Source: Methylobrevis pamukkalensis (lineage in GTDB: Bacteria; Pseudomonadota; Alphaproteobacteria; Rhizobiales; Pleomorphomonadaceae). From it: 32,201 nucleotides of DNA. The position numbers and the translations under genes were made by a program. The notes under the pieces are model-generated. The model did not search any database. It was not told where the DNA came from and saw only the letters and a list, made by a program, of their open reading frames with translations. Shown one piece after another: positions 24,351-32,201 of the stretch. Positions within the stretch are counted from its first letter, which is position 1. Every line of letters starts with the position of its first letter. The stretch covers positions 1 to 32,201 of the forward strand of contig NZ_MCRJ01000038.1 of the NCBI RefSeq assembly GCF_001720135.1, given 5' to 3'.

Positions 24351-25870
24351 ATGAACGATCAGGACGTGGCTCGCCCGGCTGCACGACAGGCGCGATCGAA
24401 ACTTCGGCGCCATCTGGGTCTCGCCGCAACGGCCATCGTCACATCCATCTGTCTCGCCGCCTGCGCCACGGCGCCCGGCAAGATCAATTCCAGGACCGCA
24501 GCGGCCGCCGCCAAGGTCGATCCCAAATACGGCGTGAAGCCCAGCCCGCGCGTCGTCGCAGACGGCAGCAGCATTCCCAAGGGCGGCGGGCGCGCCATCG
24601 TCGGCAAGCCCTATACGGTCGCCGGCAAGCGGTATGTACCGAAGGAAGACAAGGACTACGCGGCCACCGGCCTCGCCAGCTGGTACGGCGACGCCTTCCA
24701 CGGCCGGTTCACCGCCAACGGTGAAATCTACGACATGACGCATCTGTCGGCCGCCCACACGACGATGCCCCTCCCGTCCTATGCCCGCGTCACCAGCGTC
24801 GACACCGGTCGGTCCGTCATGGTGCGCGTCAACGACCGCGGGCCGTTCCACGGCAAGCGGATCATGGACCTGTCGAAGCGCGCGGCTGATCTGCTCGGCA
24901 TCCGCCGCGCCGGCGTCGCCAAGATCAAGGTCGCCTATGTGGGCCCGGCGCCGAAGGACGGCGACGACACCAAGTTCCTGGTCGCCTCCTATCGCGGACC
25001 GGCCGATGCCCTGCCGGATTCGGCGCCCGCCACGATGATCGCGCGCAACGAGGCGCTGCTCGGCGTGAGCCGCGAGGCAGCACCGGCCAAGCGGCAGGCC
25101 GCGCCCGCCGTGCAGGTTGCAGCCCCTGCCGTGCAGGTCGCGAAGATCGACGTGCTTCCGCGGGTGCGGCCCTCCGAAGGCTTCGTCACCTACGCGATCG
25201 TCGCCTCGGCCGACCCGGCGGACGCCTTCTTCGCCCAGGGCAACACCATGCTGGCCTCGCTCGACGTGCCGGCGCCGACCACGACCTCGACCGGTTTCGA
25301 CCCGTCGCTGGTGCAGAAGGCAAGCTTCGCCGCACCGAGCACGCCCGAACTCGTCAACGAGGCGCCGCCGCCGGCCCGGCCACCATCGACGATCTGCTGT
25401 CGGCCGCGCCGGTTCCGGCCGCGATGCCGGTTCCGGCTGAAATGCCGGCCGTGGACGCCACCGCCGCCGAGGCGCCGGGGATCATCGTCCCCGTGCCGCG
25501 TGAGACGCCGCCGATGCGCAGCTCCTACGCCGCCGACCGGATCGACCAGGCTTATGCGGCCGTCGCCGACATGCCCGAGGGCATTGCCCTTGGCGACCTC
25601 GGCGCGCGCCTGTCGTCCGACCGCTCGCCGGTCGCGGCCGTTCCGTCGTCGGCCGTGATCGACCTCGGCTCCTTTGCCAATGCCGAGAACGCCCGCCGCC
25701 TCGCCTCCGCCATGGAAGGCCTCGGCACCGTCAGCGTCGACGACGTCACGTCCGGCAGCCGGACCCTGAAGCGCGTGCGCCTCAGCAATCTAGCCGATGG
25801 CATGACGCCCGAGATGGCCGTCGAGGCCGCGGCTAGGGCCGGTGCGACCGGCGCCGTCGTCCGCCGCTGA
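24351..25870 (+). CDS. rlpA: Septal ring lipoprotein RlpA (DPBB plus SPOR), one frameshift
   Basis: A 506-residue (repaired) outer-membrane lipoprotein. The lipobox LAAC puts the lipid on Cys38. A double-psi beta-barrel follows (about residues 105-195): GLASWYGDAFHGRFTANGE, HLSAAHTTMPLPSYARV and VRVNDRGPFHGKRIMDLSKRA (the His and Asp used by lytic RlpA are present). Then comes a long Pro/Ala/Val-rich linker, and a C-terminal SPOR domain (VIDLGSFANAENARRLASAM...) that binds denuded septal glycan. RlpA cleaves such glycan in Pseudomonas. The frame slips near 25377 inside the linker (EAPPPARP to PATIDDLLSAAPVP). It heads the rlpA/dacF-like pair. A CtrA box and a direct repeat precede it. Confidence 0.9.
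25101..25142 (+). repeat. Tandem 21-bp repeat in the RlpA linker
   Basis: Two adjacent 21-bp units (25101-25121 and 25122-25142) encode APAVQVA twice. They differ at four silent positions, so the duplication is not recent. It lies in the low-complexity linker before the SPOR domain. Confidence 0.6.
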
Positions 25871-25922
25871 CGGAGACGGCGCACGCCCGGACGGGCAGGG
25901 AGTTGTCGGGTCGGGGGAACTG

Positions 25923-27845
<1,923 letters not shown>

Positions 27846-27846
27846 C

Positions 27847-28902
27847 ATGGCGGCATCCTCCGACATCGGCGGCGAGGCCGACGCCATCGACGGCCTGCCG
27901 CTGCCGCGCGAGCAGACCGGGGTGATCGGCCACGATGCCGCCGCCCGCACGCTGGTGGAAGCCTATGCCGGCGGCCGGATGCACCACGCCTGGCTGATCA
28001 CCGGGCCGAAGGGCATCGGCAAGGCGACGCTCGCCTATCGCTTCGCGCGCTATGCCCTCAGCCATCCGGATCCGGCGCAGGCGCCGACCGACGGCCCGGC
28101 CGCGATCGACCGGATCGATCCGCGCGTCGACGCGCAGGTGGCACGCGGCGCCCATCCGAACGTCATGCATCTCTCCCGGCCGCTGGCCGACGACGGCAAG
28201 CGCTTCAAGACGGTGCTGACGGTGGACGAGGTGCGCCGCGCCGCCGCCTTCTTCGGCAACAGCGCCGGCGGGCGCGGCTACCGGATCGCCATCGTCGACG
28301 CCGCCGACGACATGAACGTCAACGCCGCCAATGCGCTTCTGAAGATGCTGGAGGAGCCGCCGGACCGGGCGATGTTCCTCGTGCTCTGCCATGCGCCGGG
28401 CCGGCTGCTGCCAACCATCCGCTCGCGCTGCCGGCGCCTCGGGCTCGATCCGCTCGGCGAGGCCGATCTCGCCGCGGCGCTCAGCTCGCTCGGCCTTGCC
28501 GTCGAGCCCGGCGACCGGGCACGGCTCGCGCGCCTCGCCGAGGGCAGCGTGCGCAAGGCCGTCGAATGCCTGTCGGGCGACGGGCTGGAACTGGCCGCCG
28601 CCTTCGACGCGCTGACCGGCGACCTGCCGCGGCTCGACCGCAGGGCGCTGCACCGCTTTGCCGACGCCGCGGCCGGGCGCAAGGGCAGGGACGAACTGCC
28701 GCTGGTCGGCGAATTCGCCCGCAACTGGCTGAGCGCGCAGGTGCGGGCCCGGGCCGGCGAGGGCGCGCGGGCGGCCATGCCCTTTGCCGACGCCCATGCG
28801 CGGGTCGAGACCCTTCTCGCCGAGACCGAGGGGATCAATCTCGACCGAAAGCAGGCCGTGCTGGACATCGTCCAGTGCCTTGCGGACAGCCTTCGCGGCT
28901 AG
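27847..28902 (+). CDS. holB: DNA polymerase III subunit delta prime
   Basis: A 351-residue AAA+ clamp-loader subunit. It shows [22 protein letters not shown] (P-loop about residues 53-61), then [40 protein letters not shown] and the sensor-like TIRSRCRRL. The zinc-binding cysteines of E. coli delta prime are not seen where expected, as is usual for alphaproteobacterial forms. It begins 1 bp after tmk, so the two are coupled; tmk-holB pairing is common across bacteria. The gene is intact. metG follows after 143 bp. Confidence 0.92.
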   Translation: MAASSDIGGEADAIDGLPLPREQTGVIGHDAAARTLVEAYAGGRMHHAWLITGPKGIGKATLAYRFARYALSHPDPAQAPTDGPAAIDRIDPRVDAQVARGAHPNVMHLSRPLADDGKRFKTVLTVDEVRRAAAFFGNSAGGRGYRIAIVDAADDMNVNAANALLKMLEEPPDRAMFLVLCHAPGRLLPTIRSRCRRLGLDPLGEADLAAALSSLGLAVEPGDRARLARLAEGSVRKAVECLSGDGLELAAAFDALTGDLPRLDRRALHRFADAAAGRKGRDELPLVGEFARNWLSAQVRARAGEGARAAMPFADAHARVETLLAETEGINLDRKQAVLDIVQCLADSLRG

Positions 28903-29045
28903 TATACCCCCCGAACCCTGAAAGCCGGCGGAGATGCCGGGAAAACGGCCCTCCGGCGCCGTCCCGGCCTGCCGGGCGTCCGGTGTCCGGATTGCCCGGA
29001 CCCTCCCGCCGACGCGCCGCAGCCGACCGGAAAGTGCCGCTCCCC

Positions 29046-30594
29046 ATGAAGCCGACCTTCTACGTCACCACCGCGATCTCCTATCCCAACGGATCTCCGC
29101 ACATCGGCCACGCCTACGAGGCGATGGCGACGGATGCGATCGCGCGGTTCATGCGTCTCGACGGCGCCGACGTCTATTTCCTGACCGGCACCGACGAGCA
29201 CGGCATCAAGATGCTGCAGACCGCCCGCCGGCTCGGCCTGACCGCTCCGGAGCTTGCCGCGCGCAACGCGCCCGAGTTCAAGGCGATGGTCGAGATGCTC
29301 GGCTGCTCCAACGACGACTTCATCCGCACCAGCGAGCCGCGCCACCATCTGGCGAGCAAGGCGATCTGGGAGAAGATGAAGGCGAACGGCGACATCTACC
29401 TCGACAGCTACGCCGGCTGGTACTCCGTGCGCGACGAGGCCTTCTACGCCGAGGACGAGACGATCCTCCGCGACGACGTGCGCCTCGGCCCGCAGGGCAC
29501 GCCGGTGGAGTGGGTGGAGGAGAAGAGCTACTTCTTCCGGCTGTCGGCCTACCAGGACCGACTGCTCGCCCACTTCGAGGCCAATCCGGACTTCATCGGC
29601 CCGGCGGAACGCCGCAACGAGGTGGTGAGCTTCGTCAAGGGCGGGCTCAAGGACCTGTCGATCTCGCGCACCACCTTCGACTGGGGCATTCCCGTGCCGG
29701 GCGATCCCGAGCACGTCATGTATGTCTGGGTCGACGCGCTCACCAACTACATCACCGGTGTCGGCTATCCCGACGAGGACAGTGAGAGCTTCCGCCGCTG
29801 GTGGCCGGCGAGTCTGCATGTGATCGGCAAGGACATCGTCCGCTTCCACACCGTCTACTGGCCGGCCTTCCTGATGTCGGCCGGCATCGCGCTGCCCAAG
29901 CGCGTGTTTGCCCACGGCTTCCTGTTCAACAGGGGCGAGAAGATGTCGAAGTCGGTCGGCAACGTGGTCGGACCGAAGGAACTCGTCGACGCTACGGGCT
30001 GGACCAGGTGCGCTACTTCTTCCTGCGCGAGGTGCCCTTCGGCCAGGACGGCAACTACAGCCACGAGGCGATCGTCGCCCGCATCAACGCGGATCTTGCC
30101 AACGACCTCGGCAATCTCGCCCAGCGCTCGCTGTCGATGATCGCCAAGAACCTCGACGGCGTCCTGCCCGAGCCGGGCGAGCTTTCGGCCGACGATGCCG
30201 CGATCCTCGCCCGCGCCGACGCCATGCTCGGCCTCTGCCGCGAGGCGATGGCCACCCAGCAGATCCACGGCGCGCTCAACGCCGTCTGGTCCGTGGTGGC
30301 CGAGGCCAACCGCTATTTCGCGGCGCAGGCGCCCTGGGCGCTGCGCAAGACCGATCCGGCGCGGATGGCGACGGTGCTCTACGTGACCGCCGAGGTGATC
30401 CGCCAGGTGGCGATCCTCGCCCAGCCGGTGATGCCGACCTCCGCGGGCCGGCTGCTCGACCTGCTCGCCGTGCCGGAGGGAGCCCGCGACTCGCGGTGCT
30501 CGGCCACGACGGCCGTCTTGCCGGCGGCACGACGCTGGAGCCGCCGCAGGGGGTGTTCCCGCGCTATGTGGAGCCGGAAGCGGCCAAGGCCTGA
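29046..30594 (+). CDS. metG: Methionyl-tRNA synthetase, two frameshifts
   Basis: A class I aminoacyl-tRNA synthetase charging tRNA-Met, 516 residues after repair. It has the HIGH motif (residues 19-22, [11 protein letters not shown]), [22 protein letters not shown] and the KMSKS loop (about 299-303, [11 protein letters not shown]). It is the short bacterial type without the C-terminal tRNA-binding dimer domain. One base is missing near 29992 (PKELVDA to [20 protein letters not shown]) and one near 30490 (VPEGARD to [12 protein letters not shown]). Each is explained by a lost C in a CC pair, or a T. The gene is essential, so the breaks are read as sequence errors. A terminator follows 29 bp after the stop codon. 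Confidence 0.92.
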
Positions 30595-30623
30595 GTGGCC
30601 TCGTTCCTGACTTGCGCCTTCGA

Positions 30624-30657
30624 GGCCCGGCCGGTCCCAGGATCCGCCGGGCCTTTT
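30624..30657 (+). terminator. Intrinsic terminator after metG
   Basis: GGCCCGGC (30624-30631) and GCCGGGCC (30646-30653) form a perfect 8-bp stem around a 14-base loop, followed directly by TTTT (30654-30657). It starts 29 bp after the metG stop codon and separates metG from tatD. Confidence 0.7.
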
Positions 30658-30712
30658 CGCGAGGTCTGGCAACCGGCGACCCGACTCGACAGCCACGGGG
30701 TCGAGGTCTATC

Positions 30713-30744
30713 TGAGGCATGGCACATGTCCTTGCCATGCCTCA
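30713..30744. repeat. Perfect 12-bp inverted repeat just upstream of tatD
   Basis: TGAGGCATGGCA (30713-30724) and its exact complement TGCCATGCCTCA (30733-30744) enclose the loop CATGTCCT. There is no T-run after it and a real terminator already sits 60 bp upstream, so a leader or operator role is more likely than termination. It also contains an in-frame ATG (30726) that competes as a tatD start. Confidence 0.7.
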
Positions 30745-30761
30745 GACGACGGAACCCTGCC

Positions 30762-31559
30762 TTGACGATCCGACTGGTCGACAGCCACTGCCATCTCGAT
30801 TTCCCCGACTTCGCCGAGGAGCTCGACGCCATCGTCGAGCGGGCCCGCGCGGCCGGCCTCTGCCGCATGGTCACGATCTCGACCCGCATCCGCCGCTTCG
30901 ATCGGCTGCAGAAGATCGTCGATGCCTATCCGGACGTCTATTGCTCGGTCGGAACCCATCCTCACAATGCACATGAGGAACTTGATGTATCCATAGAGGA
31001 AATCATCGAGATTTCCAAAGGCGAGAAGGTGGTCGCGATCGGGGAGGCTGGGCTGGACTACTTCTACGACAAGGCCCCGCGCGAGGCGCAGGCGACCGGG
31101 CTGCGCACCCATATCGCGGCGGCGCGGGAGACCGGATTGCCGCTCGTGATCCATTCCCGCGATGCCGACGACGACATGATCGCGATCCTCGAGGACGAGA
31201 TGGGCAAGGGCGCCTTCCCGGCGCTGCTCCACTGCTTCTCTTCCGGTCACCGGCTGGCCGAGGCCGGCGTCGCCATGGGGCTCTACGTATCCTTCTCGGG
31301 CATCCTGACCTTCAAGCGCTCCGAGGAACTGCGCGACATCGCCGCCGCCGTTCCGGCCGACCGGCTGCTGGTGGAGACCGACGCGCCCTATCTGGCGCCG
31401 CTGCCTCATCGCGGCCGGCGCAACGAGCCGTCCTATGTGGTGAACACCGCGCGCGTGCTCGGCGAGGCGCGCGGCGTGGACTTCGCCACCATCGCCGCCC
31501 AGACGACCGAGAACTTCTTCCGGCTCTTCTCCAAGGTGCCGAGACCCGAGGCGGCATGA
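30762..31559 (+). CDS. tatD: TatD-family metal-dependent hydrolase / DNase
   Basis: A 265-residue TIM-barrel metallohydrolase of the TatD/YcfH group; members are 3'-5' exonucleases or DNA-repair nucleases. Metal ligands are visible as H-x-H in DSHCHLDFPDF (His9, His11), Glu in GEAGLDYFYD, His in VIHSRDADDD and HCFSS, and Asp in ETDAPYLAPLPHRG. Homologues begin at about LVDSHCHLD, so TTG 30762, with GGAA seven bases upstream, is preferred. ATG 30726 has GAGG at good spacing but would add twelve non-conserved residues and lies in the loop of a hairpin. Codons at 30961-31020 are unusually AT-rich. The gene overlaps the next one by ATGA. tatD after metG is typical synteny. Confidence 0.88.
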   Translation: MTIRLVDSHCHLDFPDFAEELDAIVERARAAGLCRMVTISTRIRRFDRLQKIVDAYPDVYCSVGTHPHNAHEELDVSIEEIIEISKGEKVVAIGEAGLDYFYDKAPREAQATGLRTHIAAARETGLPLVIHSRDADDDMIAILEDEMGKGAFPALLHCFSSGHRLAEAGVAMGLYVSFSGILTFKRSEELRDIAAAVPADRLLVETDAPYLAPLPHRGRRNEPSYVVNTARVLGEARGVDFATIAAQTTENFFRLFSKVPRPEAA

Positions 31560-32201
31560 CGGCGCATTACCGCTTCACCATCCTCGGCTGCGGCTCGTCA
31601 CCGGGCGTGCCGCGTATCGGCAACGACTGGGGCGCCTGCGACCCGAACGAGCCGAAGAACCGCCGCCGCCGCGCCTCGCTGCTGATCGAGCGCTTCGCTG
31701 ACAGCGGCGCCAGGACCGTGGTCGTGATCGACACCGGGCCGGACTTCCGCGAGCAGATGCTGATGACCGGCATCGGCTGGGCCGACGGTGTCGTCTACAC
31801 CCATGCCCATGCCGACCATATCCACGGCATCGATGACCTGCGCGCCTTCGTGCTCAACCGCCGCAAGCGGGTGACCGTCTACGCCGACGAGGAGACCAGC
31901 CGACGCCTGCGCGACGGCTTCGGTTACTGCTTCGCCACTCCGCCGGGCTCCAGCTATCCGCCGATCGTCGACGAGGTGCGGATCAAGGCGCTCGTGCCGT
32001 TCACGATCGACGGGCCGGGCGGGCCGATCGAGCTGACCCCGTTCCGCCAGAAGCACGGCGACATCGAGTCGCTCGGCTTCCGGGTCGGCGACGTTGTCTA
32101 TTCCAGCGACGTCAGCGACCTGCCGGACGAGAGCCTCCCGCTGATCGAGGGGGCAGGCCTCTGGATTGTCGACGCCTTGCGTCCGAAACCGCACCCAAGC
32201 C
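31556..32201 (+). CDS. MBL-fold metallo-hydrolase (PhnP-like), truncated by the window end
   Basis: The first 215 residues of a metallo-beta-lactamase-fold hydrolase. It has the N-terminal strand FTILGCGSSPGVPRIGNDWGACDP, DTGPDFREQM, the metal-binding THAHADHIHGIDDLRAF and later YSSDVSDLPDE. This is the pattern of PhnP-like phosphodiesterases and of the MBL protein that follows tatD in Hyphomicrobiales. It starts at ATG 31556, overlapping the tatD stop as ATGA, so the two are translationally coupled. The substrate is not known. The C-terminus lies beyond 32201. Confidence 0.88.
   Translation, partial: MTAHYRFTILGCGSSPGVPRIGNDWGACDPNEPKNRRRRASLLIERFADSGARTVVVIDTGPDFREQMLMTGIGWADGVVYTHAHADHIHGIDDLRAFVLNRRKRVTVYADEETSRRLRDGFGYCFATPPGSSYPPIVDEVRIKALVPFTIDGPGGPIELTPFRQKHGDIESLGFRVGDVVYSSDVSDLPDESLPLIEGAGLWIVDALRPKPHPS

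Noticed and set aside
30726-30761. N-terminal extension of TatD from ATG 30726
   Set aside because: The ATG has a good ribosome site but lies in the loop of a 12-bp hairpin and would add residues that TatD homologues lack; kept only as an alternative.

Overview
The window is about 32 kb of GC-rich DNA with strong G/C bias at third codon positions. It reads as chromosome of an alphaproteobacterium, most likely of the order Hyphomicrobiales (Rhizobiales). The evidence is an IalB-family periplasmic protein, a CtrA-type TTAA-N7-TTAA box, and the order rlpA, dacF-like, tmk, holB, metG, tatD, MBL hydrolase, which I recall as typical of that order. I see no phage, insertion sequence, CRISPR array, tRNA or rRNA.

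Layout. At 1-3004 on the minus strand are a YejA-like peptide-binding lipid/peptide transport protein gene and, 18 bp after it, an ANL-family acyl-CoA synthetase that runs off the edge. An IalB-family gene (3272-3924) ends at a strong hairpin terminator. Then comes a complete nitrate assimilation cluster (4415-14841): nitrate ABC transporter nrtA-nrtB-nrtC, siroheme nitrite reductase nirB-nirD, assimilatory nitrate reductase nasA and siroheme synthase cysG. Upstream of nrtA I see a near-perfect sigma-54 (-24/-12) promoter, a candidate NtrC site and a roughly 200-nt leader with alternative hairpins ending in nine T residues. This suggests two layers of nitrogen control: NtrC/RpoN initiation and leader attenuation.

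From 14823 to 21651 are unrelated housekeeping and catabolic genes: a bacterial alkaline-ceramidase-family membrane protein convergent with cysG, an Atm1-type ABC exporter, a divergent uxuA/SDR pair for hexuronate catabolism with a candidate operator between them, and psd-pssA for phosphatidylethanolamine synthesis. A BTAD/TPR transcriptional regulator follows (21879-23877).

The last third (24220-32201) is a cell-envelope and replication/translation block: a CtrA box, rlpA (DPBB plus SPOR), a D,D-carboxypeptidase homologue that has lost all three catalytic motifs, thymidylate kinase, DNA polymerase III delta prime, methionyl-tRNA synthetase, a TatD DNase and an MBL-fold hydrolase cut by the window end.

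A striking property of the sequence is that at least twelve conserved reading frames are interrupted by what look like single-base losses, always a loss and never a gain, including twice each in the essential genes tmk and metG. Each affected gene regains a whole number of codons when one base per break is restored, usually one C or G of a short run. I treat these as sequence or assembly errors, give the whole gene span, and do not call them pseudogenes.
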